Shown: in pieces, positions 12,530 through 21,493 of the stretch | Numbering within the stretch: the first letter of the stretch is position 1 | How the letters are laid out: the number at the start of each line of letters is the position of its first letter | Position numbers and translations under genes: made by a program | Source: Buchnera aphidicola (Kaburagia rhusicola ensigallis) | Lineage (GTDB): Bacteria > Pseudomonadota > Gammaproteobacteria > Enterobacterales > Enterobacteriaceae | Length of the DNA: 64,000 bases | Reading direction: 5' to 3' | NCBI GenBank assembly: GCA_039830025.1 | Contig: CP140040.1 | Span: 62,001-126,000, forward strand | Notes under the pieces: model-generated | The model's input: only the letters and a program-made list of their open reading frames with translations | Told to the model about the DNA's origin: nothing | The model's database searches: none

Positions 12530-13476
12530 CTAATTTAGATGGTGTTGAAAAAAGTGCTATTTTATTAATTACAATTGGTTTAGATCAAGCTACTAAGGTT
12601 TTACAAGAGTTGTCATTTTCAGAGATTCAAAACCTTATTAAATGCATGTTGAATTTAAAAAAGGTTCCTCGTGCTATTGTGGATCAGGTAATATCTGATT
12701 TCAACAGTCATTTTTCTAAAAACGATTTTGCTACGGTTAATACAGACTATATTGTTGCTTTGTCTAAAAAAGTATTAGGTGATAAAAATGCAAATATTTT
12801 ATTAAGCGAAATAAAAGATCAAGAAAACATTATGCGTAGTATTCAACAATTAAATATCATGAGTCCTTCTAATATTGCTGATTTAATAAAAAATGAACAT
12901 CCACAAATTATTACGACAATATTGGTTTATCTTAATCCAAATCAAGCAGCAGCTATTTTATCTTGTTTAGAAGAAAAATTAAGTTTAAACGTTATTTTGA
13001 GGATTTCTCAGTTTACTGGTCTAAAAAAGTCAGGAGAAAATGAGTTTATTAAAATTATTAACGATATATTAGAAAAAAATAAAAAAGTTATATCTAATAA
13101 AGATGGAATTATTACTATTATAGAATTGTTGAAGTCTATGACGTACGATCAAGAACAACGAATTATAAGTAAAATTGAAGAGTCTAACCAAAAGTTAGCA
13201 CATACTATCAAGTCAAAAATGTTTGTTTTTGAGGATATTATACATCTTGACGATCTTCAAGTTCAACGTATGATTCAAAAAACAACACTAGATGATTTGT
13301 CAATTGCTATGGCAATGTCTAGTGAATTATTAAAAGAAAAAATTTTAAAAAATATGTCTAAAGATAATGCTGATTATTTAAGAACTTGTTTTATTGAAAA
13401 ATCTTCTGTATCGACAGATTTTATTAAAGAAAAACAAACTAATTTGCTAAATATCATAAAAAAGTTCTTTAAATGA
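12526..13476 (+). CDS. fliG: Flagellar C-ring protein FliG, torque residues missing
   Basis: Rotor protein that binds FliF and FliM. At 316 residues it is slightly shorter than the E. coli protein (331), missing the extreme C-terminus. The N-terminal domain (VEKSAILLITIGLDQA) and the middle-domain EHPQ motif (residues 124-127) are intact, so ring assembly looks preserved. In the C-terminal domain the five charged residues that act with the stator in E. coli (Lys264, Arg281, Asp288, Asp289, Arg297) align with Ala263, Asp280, Thr287, Cys288 and Ser296. The ATG overlaps the fliF stop (ATGA), a sign of translational coupling. Confidence 0.96.
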   Translation: MTNLDGVEKSAILLITIGLDQATKVLQELSFSEIQNLIKCMLNLKKVPRAIVDQVISDFNSHFSKNDFATVNTDYIVALSKKVLGDKNANILLSEIKDQENIMRSIQQLNIMSPSNIADLIKNEHPQIITTILVYLNPNQAAAILSCLEEKLSLNVILRISQFTGLKKSGENEFIKIINDILEKNKKVISNKDGIITIIELLKSMTYDQEQRIISKIEESNQKLAHTIKSKMFVFEDIIHLDDLQVQRMIQKTTLDDLSIAMAMSSELLKEKILKNMSKDNADYLRTCFIEKSSVSTDFIKEKQTNLLNIIKKFFK

Positions 13477-13514
13477 TATCGAATTAACTTTTTAGTTATA
13501 ATATAGGAACATTT

Positions 13515-14213
13515 ATGTATCGATTTGTATCAAAAATGACTTGGGAAAAATGGTATCCAGAAGAAATAGAAAAAAAGGATGGTAATAAATTAAACAGTAC
13601 GCGTAAAATGCCTGAAAAGTGCGATAAACTAACAAAAGAAATATATGATAAAAATAGTTATTCTATTGTTAATAAAGATGCAAAAATTTGTATAGACGAT
13701 GGAAATGAACATAACTATGAAACAGGATTTTGTAAAGGAGAAAAAGAAGGGTTTTCTGTGGGATTTGATAAAGCATTATTAGAATTTAATAAAAAAAGTG
13801 ATTGTATATTAGTTAAAATGAATACATTTTTATCAAATTTCGAAAAGTCATTAATAGCATTAGATGATGTTATATCCTCTCGTTTAGTATATTTAGTATT
13901 GAATATTTCAAAAAAAGTTATAGAAAATACTTTATTTGCGGATGATAAACAATTATTAAATAAGATTAAGACAATACTTAAAAATGAACAAATGGTTTTT
14001 AAAAAACCAAAAATATTGATTAATCCTCATGATAAGAAAATAGTTGAAAACCATTTTGGAGAAGTTTTTTCAAAGTATGGATGGACAGTGTTGTTAGATA
14101 AAGAAATATCTAGGGGAGGATGTACAGTATTTTTAGGAGATACTATTTTGGATTCCACTGTTGTTGGGCGTTGGATTGAATTATGTAGATTAGTTTTAAA
14201 AAAGGAAGGATGA
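13515..14213 (+). CDS. fliH: Flagellar export regulator FliH
   Basis: Stator-like partner of the FliI ATPase in the flagellar type III export apparatus. The 232-residue product (E. coli about 228-235) has the FliH N-terminal tryptophan motif (MTWEKWYPEE) that docks onto the C-ring or FlhA. A GxxxG-type stretch follows near residues 76-92 (GFCKGEKEGFSVGFDKA). The C-terminal domain ends in GRWIELCRL, as in E. coli. AGGAAC precedes the ATG. It overlaps the fliI start. Confidence 0.94.
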   Translation: MYRFVSKMTWEKWYPEEIEKKDGNKLNSTRKMPEKCDKLTKEIYDKNSYSIVNKDAKICIDDGNEHNYETGFCKGEKEGFSVGFDKALLEFNKKSDCILVKMNTFLSNFEKSLIALDDVISSRLVYLVLNISKKVIENTLFADDKQLLNKIKTILKNEQMVFKKPKILINPHDKKIVENHFGEVFSKYGWTVLLDKEISRGGCTVFLGDTILDSTVVGRWIELCRLVLKKEG

Positions 14214-15577
14214 TGATTTTACGAATAGACAAATGGATTCAAAAATTATTAGTTTTTGAACAAGAAATAATTAATTTTCCAAGTATAATTAATTATGGAC
14301 GTTTGGTAGGATTTAATGGATCAATTTTAGAAGTAAGTGGATTGCAATTGTCTATTGGATCCATTTGTTATATAGGAAAAACTTTAGAAGTTAACAGTAT
14401 AGATGAAATAGAAGCTGAAGTAATTGGATTTAGAAATGGAATACTGTTTTTAATGCCATTAAACAATATAGATAGTATCGTTCCAGGTTCTCGAGTGAGA
14501 CCAAAAATGTTGAATGGTATTCATTATGTTGTTAACCAATTACCGATTTATGAAGGACTTTTAGGTCGGGTTTTAGATAGTACTGGAAAACCGTTGGATG
14601 ATTTAAAAGAAATTAATAAAAAATATAAAAAAACATTGTCTTATTCTGTTATTAATCCTTTGCATCGATATCCTATTACAGATGTATTAGATACTGGCAT
14701 TCGAGCGATTAATGCACTATTAACGATTGGAAGAGGACAAAGAATTGGATTATTTTCTAGTTCTGGATTAGGAAAAAGTGTATTACTAGGAATGATGACT
14801 AAATATACTGGAGCTGATATAGTTGTATTAGGATTAATAGGAGAACGTGGTCGAGAAGTAAAAGAGTTCATTGAAACTATTTTGACTAAAGAAGCATTGA
14901 AAAAATCGGTAATTATTGCATCCCCTGCTGAGTTTTCTCCATTATTACAAGTACAAGGAGCTAACTATGCTGTACGTATTGCTGAATATTTTCGAGATAA
15001 AAATTATCATGTATTGCTGATAATGGATTCTTTAACTCGTTATGCTATGGCTCACCGAGAAATAGCTTTGTCTATAGGAGAATTACCAGCTACAAAAGGT
15101 TATCCTCCATCTGTATTTTCTAAAATATCTTCTTTGATAGAGAGATCAGGAAATGGAAGAAAAAAAAGTAGTTCTATTACAGCTTTCTATACAGTATTAA
15201 CAGAAGAAGAAGATACGTATGATCCTATTGCAAACTCTGCTAGGTCTATTTTAGATGGGCATATTATATTATCTCGAGAATATGCTGAATCTGGTCATTA
15301 TCCTGCTATTGACATTGAAGCTTCTATTAGTAGAGTTATGTCGAATGTTGTGGATACTATACATGCTTCTAAGGCTCGTCATTTTAAAAAATTAATATCT
15401 TGTTATCAACGTAATCAAGATTTAATTAATGTAGGAGCATATGTTTCAGGTACTAATTCAGAATTAGATATGGCATTAGATTTGTTACCTAAATTAAAAA
15501 AATTTTTACAGCAAGGTATGCATGAAAAAAGTACTTTTATTGAATCTAAAAAAGATTTGTATGCGCTTTTTAATTAA
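14210..15577 (+). CDS. fliI: Flagellum-specific export ATPase FliI
   Basis: Hexameric ATPase that energises and unloads substrates at the flagellar type III export gate. It is 455 residues (E. coli 457). The Walker A motif is SSSGLGKS (residues 183-190), Walker B is LLIMD (about 264-268), and GERGREVKEFIE is intact. The start overlaps the fliH stop (ATGATG) with AAGGAAGG just upstream. The catalytic core is the best conserved part of the cluster, as expected if export activity is under selection. Confidence 0.97.
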   Translation: MMILRIDKWIQKLLVFEQEIINFPSIINYGRLVGFNGSILEVSGLQLSIGSICYIGKTLEVNSIDEIEAEVIGFRNGILFLMPLNNIDSIVPGSRVRPKMLNGIHYVVNQLPIYEGLLGRVLDSTGKPLDDLKEINKKYKKTLSYSVINPLHRYPITDVLDTGIRAINALLTIGRGQRIGLFSSSGLGKSVLLGMMTKYTGADIVVLGLIGERGREVKEFIETILTKEALKKSVIIASPAEFSPLLQVQGANYAVRIAEYFRDKNYHVLLIMDSLTRYAMAHREIALSIGELPATKGYPPSVFSKISSLIERSGNGRKKSSSITAFYTVLTEEEDTYDPIANSARSILDGHIILSREYAESGHYPAIDIEASISRVMSNVVDTIHASKARHFKKLISCYQRNQDLINVGAYVSGTNSELDMALDLLPKLKKFLQQGMHEKSTFIESKKDLYALFN

Positions 15578-15596
15578 ATAAAAATTGCGAGAATGT

Positions 15597-16039
15597 ATGT
15601 TTAAAAATAAAAAATCTATTTATTTACTAGAAACACTTGATAAAAAAAAAATCAACAATTATCACTAATTTTAAAAACAATTATTTTAAATAAACATAAG
15701 ATTCAAAGACAAATTGATTTATTGTTAAAATATCAAAATGAATATCTCGTGAAATTGAACAGTCAAACTGCTCGTGGGATTTTTGGTTTTGAATTAAAAA
15801 ATTATGATTTTTTTATTTCTTCTTTAATAAAAGGAGTTAGAAGACAAAAAAAAGCTATGATGCAATATGAACAACAATATTACAAATATTTTACTTTATG
15901 GGAAAAACATCAATATAAATTAAAAATGTGGAAAACTATTGTTTTAAAATCATTAAATCATGATCTTCGAATGATGCAGTTAGAAGAACAAATACAAACT
16001 GATGAACATGTTCAAAAATCCTTTTTAAAAAGAAGGTAA
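15597..16039 (+). CDS. fliJ: Flagellar export chaperone FliJ, frameshifted at an A10 tract
   Basis: FliJ is the coiled-coil stalk protein of the FliI export ATPase. Two frames together encode it. ATG 15597, preceded by GAGA, starts MFKNKKSIYLLETLDKKK. Ten A residues at 15642-15651 follow, after which the frame soon stops. The remainder continues in another frame as NQQLSLILKTIILNKHK through KYQNEYLVKLNSQT to the stop at 16039. One extra A gives a 147-residue protein, exactly the E. coli FliJ length, and the C-terminal part aligns with it (YQNEY, LxSW/LWEK, LKMWKT). It may be rescued by transcriptional slippage or be a young pseudogene. A truncated product from the TTG at 15722 is the alternative. 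Confidence 0.85.
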
Positions 16040-17136
16040 ACTATTCTTGATTATTTAAAAATTATGTTTTTATGGCGTTAGATCTATGATATAAAAATGA
16101 GTATGATATTAGGTAATTAAATGTTAAATATATTTTGAATTTTATTTTTTAAAAATCTTCAATCAAATTTTTGATGAAAATCATGTAAAAATATATCGTG
16201 AAGAATAAAAATACAACTGATCTTTGTATTATCATATCAATTAGTAAAATTAAATATAGACTAAGTAGTTGTAGGCATTAATAATATGTTTTTAGTGACG
16301 TTTATTTTTTAGTTTTCTTATTTTTTTGTAAAGATAATTTATAATATTCTAAACATATAGAATTATACATTTAATTAGAAGAATTATTTGCTAACTTATA
16401 AATTCTAAGCAGAATATCAAAATATATATTAATTATTTCTATAATAAGATAAAAAAATCGAGATAATAATATGTATTAACTACAATTTATTTTGTTGGTC
16501 TTATTATTTTTCTGAAAATATAAGCATTATGTATTTTAGTTATGTTTGTACTTAAAAGATATGTTACAAAAAAGATATTAATGCCATGATCAATTCTGCG
16601 CAAATAATCTACATGCATAACTTTTTTTATAAATTTATATTTTATAAGTTATATTATAATGAAAACTGTTTTTATTTATGATTAAGATATGAACTAAATT
16701 TAAATACTGAACAAAATGTATTCATGAGTAATTATTTCTGTTTTTTAAGAACGAACGTTGTAGTTTTTTGAATTTAAGATATTTTAAATTTTTTGTATTT
16801 ATATGATTAAAGATTAGTAATAATATATTACTAAAATTAAATTTAATTTCTAATAATAGTATTTTAAAAAAACTCTGAAATTTGAAACTTCTAATTTACG
16901 AAGTACTTGTCTGTATATTTAAAATTAAATTTGAGGATATTATTATTCGAAATCCAAATTTGAAGAAAATTATTAATATTTATATTTAATAAATATAGTA
17001 TTTTTAAATTTGTCTTGTGAACTCGCTTGTTTTTAGTATTACATGTAATAGTCTTTTTGTTTGGTTGAAGATAAAATGGATACTTTATAATGACAATATA
17101 TTTTTTAAATTAGTATTTATTCCTTAAGGTGTATTA
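16040..17136 (+). other. Eroded region at the expected position of fliK and fliL
   Basis: About 1.1 kb between fliJ and fliM with no substantial reading frame. In E. coli fliK (hook-length control) and fliL sit here, and other Buchnera retain fliK at this place. The size is close to one fliK gene. A short plus-strand stretch at about 16897-16938 reads YEVLVCIFKIKFED and faintly recalls the FliK C-terminal pattern, but this is too weak to count as identification. Confidence 0.55.
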
Positions 17137-18081
17137 ATGATAAATAATGTTATTTTAAAAGTTAAAAAAGATGATATGAGTAATGAAATCCAAAAGATTA
17201 AAAAAACTTGTATTTACAATTCAAATATAGATTATTATACAATGTATCAAACTAAGAAATCATTAATGATGATTTTTGATCTTTTTTCTAAGAAAGTTTC
17301 TTTGGCTTTATTTGACATCATTAACGTTGAATGTAGTCTGGAATTAGATAATATTCAATTAGAGAGATACAATGAATGTAAAAATAATTTTCTAAATGCT
17401 AGGTTTTCAAGTTATTTTCAAATTTTTCCATCTTTAGAAACAGGAATGATTAGTTTATCTAATAACATCATACCATCAATTATAGATATTGTGTTTGGAG
17501 GTCAAAATATAGCTGAAACGTTTAAAAACGATGCTGATCAATTAACAATGTCTGAAATAAATATTATGAATAAAATTTTAAATATTATTGAAACTATATA
17601 CAGTTTTTCTTGGAAAAATAAGTATAATATAGATTTTAAGTTTTCTAATTTTCAATTAATTCAAAAAACTAGTTTTAAACATATATTTGATAACAATGAA
17701 ATGTTTTTATTTACTATTTTTAAATTAAATCTTGGTAGTACATTAGGATATTTAAATATTTGTTTTCCGTTTTCTGTAATTAAGACATATAAAGAAAAAT
17801 TAGTAAATACATATAAAAAAAATGATGTAACAAAAAAAAAAATAGATCAGATATCGTTGCCAATGTTGTATGATATGGAAATACATTTAGATATTAAATT
17901 AGTGAATTTTTCATTGTTGTTATCTCATATTTTGGAGCTTAAAATTGGTGATATTATTTCTATAAATACTCCGGAAGATATTATGGCATATTCTTATGAT
18001 GTTCCTATATTAGTGGGAAAATACAAAATGTATAAAAAAAAACATGCTTTTTTTGTGAAAGATTTTTTAAATTTAAAATAA
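17137..18081 (+). CDS. fliM: Flagellar C-ring protein FliM, without the CheY-binding motif
   Basis: Middle component of the C-ring, linking FliG to FliN. The 314-residue product (E. coli 334) aligns through the CheC-like middle domain and the C-terminal FliN-like domain (LNICFPFSVI, LLLSHILELKIGDII, VPILVGKY). The N-terminus lacks the LSQAEIDALL-type peptide that binds phospho-CheY. The FliG-contacting GGxG loop reads FGGQN. An in-frame run of 11 A lies at 17832-17842. fliN follows after 19 bases. Confidence 0.9.
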   Translation: MINNVILKVKKDDMSNEIQKIKKTCIYNSNIDYYTMYQTKKSLMMIFDLFSKKVSLALFDIINVECSLELDNIQLERYNECKNNFLNARFSSYFQIFPSLETGMISLSNNIIPSIIDIVFGGQNIAETFKNDADQLTMSEINIMNKILNIIETIYSFSWKNKYNIDFKFSNFQLIQKTSFKHIFDNNEMFLFTIFKLNLGSTLGYLNICFPFSVIKTYKEKLVNTYKKNDVTKKKIDQISLPMLYDMEIHLDIKLVNFSLLLSHILELKIGDIISINTPEDIMAYSYDVPILVGKYKMYKKKHAFFVKDFLNLK

Positions 18082-18100
18082 AATAATTAGGATATTATTA

Positions 18101-18490
18101 ATGAATGACATAAAAAATGTAGTTGAAAATAAAGATGGTGATAGCATAGATAAATTTAAAACAAATTTAGATAAAAAAAAGATAAAAAAAGATAATGAAA
18201 CAATTCCTTCAAAGAAATTCATGCAAGAATCAAACAATATAAATTTTGTTGTAGATATCCCAGTTAATGTTACAGTGGAATTAGGAAACATTAAACTAAA
18301 AGTGAGAGATATTTTGAACTTAAATAAAGATTCTATATTAACTTTAGATAAATATTCAGGTGAACCATTAAATATATTAGCAAATCAATTTATTATTGCA
18401 AAAGGAGAATTAGTAATTGTAGAAGAAAAATATGGTATTAGAATTACTGATATAATTGATACTTCAAATAGTTTAAATAGTGCGAATTAA
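18101..18490 (+). CDS. fliN: Flagellar C-ring protein FliN
   Basis: Base of the C-ring and docking site for FliH and export cargo. It has 129 residues (E. coli 137). The N-terminal 45 residues are Lys/Asp-rich and diverged. The C-terminal SpoA domain is well conserved: DIPVNVTVELGNIKLKVRDIL, SGEPLNILAN, KGELVIVEEKYGIRITDII. It sits between fliM and a fliO relic. Confidence 0.95.
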   Translation: MNDIKNVVENKDGDSIDKFKTNLDKKKIKKDNETIPSKKFMQESNNINFVVDIPVNVTVELGNIKLKVRDILNLNKDSILTLDKYSGEPLNILANQFIIAKGELVIVEEKYGIRITDIIDTSNSLNSAN

Positions 18491-18569
18491 TTATTAAAAA
18501 TTATGACATAAAATTTGTAAGTACTATTTTTAACTTAGTGAATGTAAGTAATATTTTTAAAAATCGTAA

Positions 18570-18883
18570 TACCATGTTTCAAAGTTATCAATATTTTATC
18601 TTTTTATTTGGATATTTAGAAAGATATTTATCATAAAAATAATAGCGAAAAGTTTATTAATAGATATTGTAAAAATATCGATTGTATCTCATGAAAGTAT
18701 TATTTATTTTAGATTTAAAAGAAATCATATTGGATTGGTATTAACCTCAAACAATATTTCTTTTTTTTTGCATGTATTATTACCTATTTAAAAAAAGATA
18801 AACAATCATTAGATAAAACCACTGTTATTGTTAACAATATAATAAAGAGGTTGACTAAACGTTTTTGGAATAAAAAAATATGA
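18570..18883 (+). pseudogene. fliO: Relic of fliO, broken by two frameshifts
   Basis: FliO is a small membrane protein that helps assemble the FliP export ring. The frame open from 18570 to 18791 encodes a hydrophobic segment (IFYLFIWIFRKIF). It is followed by KISIVSHES and GLVLTSNNISFFLH, which line up with KISASASLG and RLVLGVTAGQINLLH of E. coli FliO. It has no ATG, GTG or TTG start; the likely start, ATG 18574, is in another frame. The C-terminus (TTVIVNNIIKRLTKRF) continues in a third frame and stops at TGA 18881-18883, overlapping the fliP ATG. Runs of T (18601-18605 and nine T at 18761-18769) are the plausible break points. Each break needs one extra base. Confidence 0.7.
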
Positions 18884-19617
18884 TGTATAAAACAATATCA
18901 TTATGTTTACTGTTATTATTGTGTCCTATGGTATATTCAGAAACCTCTGTTTTATCTAGCTATTCGTTATTGCATGGAAAGGAAGATTGGTCTTTATCAT
19001 TGCAAACATTGGTATTTATTACATCTTTAACGTTTATTTCACCTGTGTTATTAATGATGACTAGTTTTTCTAGAATTATTATTGTGTTTAGCTTATTACG
19101 CAATGCTTTAGGAACACCTTATTCACCTCCAAATCAAATTTTATTAGGTTTATCTCTTTTTTTAACTTTTTTTATTATGGCTCCTGTATTTGATAAAATT
19201 TATCGAGATGCATATTTGCCATTTAGTGAGGATAAAATTAATATAGATGTAGCTATTACAAAAGGTATGAAACCATTACATCAGTTCATGATTCAGCAAA
19301 CTCGCGAAAATGATTTACTTTTTTTTTCAAAATTAGCTAATATTTCTCATTTTGCTACAAAAGAAGAAGTACCAATGCGAATCTTATTGCCATCGTTTGT
19401 TATTAGCGAATTAAAGACAGCTTTTCAAATTGGATTTACTATTTTCATACCATTCTTGATAATTGACTTAGTAGTAGCAAGTGTTCTTATGGCTTTAGGA
19501 ATGATGATGGTTCCTCCCTCAACAATATCGCTACCTTTTAAGTTAATGTTATTTGTATTGGTTGATGGTTGGCAGTTATTAATCACTTCTTTAACTCAAA
19601 GCTTTTTTATTAATTAG
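18880..19617 (+). CDS. fliP: Flagellar export gate protein FliP
   Basis: Core of the FliPQR export gate in the inner membrane. It is 245 residues, the same as E. coli. A cleavable signal peptide is likely ([20 protein letters not shown], cleavage after residue 20). It is followed by membrane segments and the family signatures [18 protein letters not shown] and [20 protein letters not shown]. The ATG overlaps the terminal TGA of the fliO relic. No strong ribosome binding site is close by, so translation was probably once coupled to fliO. Confidence 0.97.
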   Translation: MMYKTISLCLLLLLCPMVYSETSVLSSYSLLHGKEDWSLSLQTLVFITSLTFISPVLLMMTSFSRIIIVFSLLRNALGTPYSPPNQILLGLSLFLTFFIMAPVFDKIYRDAYLPFSEDKINIDVAITKGMKPLHQFMIQQTRENDLLFFSKLANISHFATKEEVPMRILLPSFVISELKTAFQIGFTIFIPFLIIDLVVASVLMALGMMMVPPSTISLPFKLMLFVLVDGWQLLITSLTQSFFIN

Positions 19618-19689
19618 TAATTCAATTATGCTATTTATGTGTTTAGTATTTTTAAAATTTTAGAATTATTATATAAGTTAGGAAAAAAC

Positions 19690-19959
19690 ATGACAGTGGA
19701 ATCTGTAATGACTATTTTTCATGAAGCAATGAAAGTTGCTTTAATGCTCGCTTCACCTTTGTTATTATCTGCATTATTTAGCGGTTTAGTTATTAGTGTG
19801 ATACAAGCTGCTACGCAAATTAATGAGCAAACGTTATCATTTATTCCTAAAATTATTGCAGTATTATTATCGATTGTTATTTTTGGACCGTGGATGTTAA
19901 CTCTAATTTTAGATTATACTCGGTCTTTGTTCAGCAATTTATCTCTGATATCTAATTAA
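19690..19959 (+). CDS. fliQ: Flagellar export gate protein FliQ
   Basis: Small two-helix membrane protein of the export gate. From the ATG at 19690 it is 89 residues, identical in length to E. coli FliQ, and begins MTVESVMTIFHEAMKVAL. Two membrane segments flank the conserved QAATQINEQTLSFIPKI. The frame extends 17 codons further upstream, but GGAAAAAAC just ahead of 19690 and the family length decide the start. It overlaps the fliR ATG by one base. Confidence 0.96.
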   Translation: MTVESVMTIFHEAMKVALMLASPLLLSALFSGLVISVIQAATQINEQTLSFIPKIIAVLLSIVIFGPWMLTLILDYTRSLFSNLSLISN

Positions 19960-20732
19960 TGATTACTTTTAATATAGATGATGTAATCTCCATTTTTTAT
20001 AGTTTTTTATTTCCGGCATTTAGAATTTTATCGTTTGTAGTTACTGCTCCATTGCTAGGAGATCAATCTATTCCAAAAAAAGTAAAACTTTTTATTTCTT
20101 TGGTTATAAGTTGGTGTTTTATGTTTTTACTACCTCCAGTAAAGATTGATTTTTTTTCTATTGATGAATTTTTGGTATTAATTGAACAAATAGTAATTGG
20201 TATATCTTTAGGATTTTCTATGCAGTTAACATTTTCTGCTATTAAAATAGCTGGAGAAATTATAAGTTTTCAAATGGGATTATCATTTGCATCTTTATTA
20301 GATTGGAATACTCGTTCTAGTGTATCTATTTTGTCTCGATTTTTGTATATGTTTTTATTATTGTTATTTTTAGAATTTAATGGTCACATTTGGATGATAT
20401 CAGTATTATTTGATACTTTTCAACAAGTTCCTATACAAAAAATTGGATTAGATGTGCATGTATTTTTTAATATTGTTACATTTGCTAAGTTCATTTTTCT
20501 TGATGGTTTTATGTTGATGTTACCCATTGTTATAATTCAATTGATGCTCAATATTTCTATAGGAGTTTTAAATAGAATTACTTCTCAGATTTCTATTTTT
20601 TCTGTGGGATTTACTTTAACATTAATAGTAGGAATATATACTTTATATTTGTTTATTCCTAGAATTCCTTATTTTTATAGTAATATATTTGATCGTTTGA
20701 TTTTTTTGTTATCTGTTTTTTCAAAAGAATAA
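19959..20732 (+). CDS. fliR: Flagellar export gate protein FliR
   Basis: Third core component of the FliPQR gate, an inner-membrane protein with about six hydrophobic segments. The 257-residue product (E. coli 261) contains the family patterns FRILSFVVTAPLLGDQSIPKK-like and EIISFQMGLSFASLLDW. The start overlaps the fliQ stop (TAATG). It is the last gene of the block; a strong hairpin follows about 105 bases downstream. Confidence 0.96.
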   Translation: MITFNIDDVISIFYSFLFPAFRILSFVVTAPLLGDQSIPKKVKLFISLVISWCFMFLLPPVKIDFFSIDEFLVLIEQIVIGISLGFSMQLTFSAIKIAGEIISFQMGLSFASLLDWNTRSSVSILSRFLYMFLLLLFLEFNGHIWMISVLFDTFQQVPIQKIGLDVHVFFNIVTFAKFIFLDGFMLMLPIVIIQLMLNISIGVLNRITSQISIFSVGFTLTLIVGIYTLYLFIPRIPYFYSNIFDRLIFLLSVFSKE

Positions 20733-20837
20733 ATATTCATTTTTTAATGGAATTAACGCAATTTTTTATTATGTTGATTACTAGTAGTTTACTATGTCAA
20801 AATATAAAGTTTTTTTTAAATATATTTTAAATTCTAT

Positions 20838-20881
20838 AAAATGCTAATCTATACTACTTATAGTAGTATGTTTAGCATTTT
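20838..20881. terminator. Bidirectional terminator between fliR and rpmG
   Basis: A two-part hairpin: the outer stem AAAATGCTAA/TTAGCATTTT (10 bp) and the inner stem ATACTACT/AGTAGTAT (8 bp) are separated by a small internal loop, with a 3-base terminal loop. It sits between convergent fliR and rpmB-rpmG, and T-rich sequence follows on both strands. Confidence 0.75.
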
Positions 20882-20926
20882 CATATTTTTAAAGCAGTTT
20901 TATATTAATGGTTGTAAAATAAAAAA

Positions 20927-21091
20927 TTATTTAATTTTTCCTTCTTTATATAATATGTGTTTTCGGATAGTTGGGTCATATTTCTTTAATTCTAATTTTT
21001 GATTCTTAGTTTTTTTATTTTTAGTTGTAGTATAGTAATGTTTACTTCCTGAAGAAATTAATTTTATTTTATTTCTAGCGCTTTTTGCCAT
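20927..21091 (-). CDS. rpmG: 50S ribosomal protein L33
   Basis: Large-subunit ribosomal protein bL33. The 54-residue frame begins [20 protein letters not shown] and ends [19 protein letters not shown], matching E. coli L33 (55 residues) throughout. It is the cysteine-free, zinc-independent form. The start codon at 21091 overlaps the 3' end of rpmB by 17 bases, so the two are an operon. Confidence 0.97.
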   Translation of the reverse strand: MAKSARNKIKLISSGSKHYYTTTKNKKTKNQKLELKKYDPTIRKHILYKEGKIK

Positions 21092-21332
21092 ATTTGAATT
21101 CTCTGTTTTTTAATAATAGTTGTTTTTCTAGAATTTTATCTAGTCCAATTTTGTCCATACATCTCATTCCTTTTGCAGATACTTTTAATGATATAAATTT
21201 ATTTGTTTTGATATTCCAAAATTTGTGTAAGTGTAAATTTGGAAGAAATCTTCTTTTAGTAGCATTCATAGCATGAGATCTGTAATTTCCCGTAATAGGT
21301 TTTTTTTTAGTTATTTGGCACATTTTTGACAT
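21075..21332 (-). CDS. rpmB: 50S ribosomal protein L28
   Basis: Large-subunit ribosomal protein bL28, 85 residues (E. coli 78). It has [32 protein letters not shown] and [11 protein letters not shown] as in the family. The C-terminus is about seven residues longer than usual and Lys/Arg-rich, running into the rpmG start. A TAGGTAA site precedes the ATG. Confidence 0.97.
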   Translation of the reverse strand: MSKMCQITKKKPITGNYRSHAMNATKRRFLPNLHLHKFWNIKTNKFISLKVSAKGMRCMDKIGLDKILEKQLLLKNREFKYGKKR

Positions 21333-21493
21333 AATTAATGATTACCTATTTTATTTTTTAATATTAAAATTTTTTAAATTTTATTTTTTTTAAATACATT
21401 TTAATGTTATAAGTGAGTATTTGTTTTGACTGAAAGTTTTTATTATGTTTTTATACATTCTTTAAATTTTTTAAAATTATAGATTAAACTTTA

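Noticed and set aside
16897-16938. FliK C-terminal remnant
   Set aside because: The resemblance of YEVLVCIFKIKFED to the FliK pattern is too short and weak to call.
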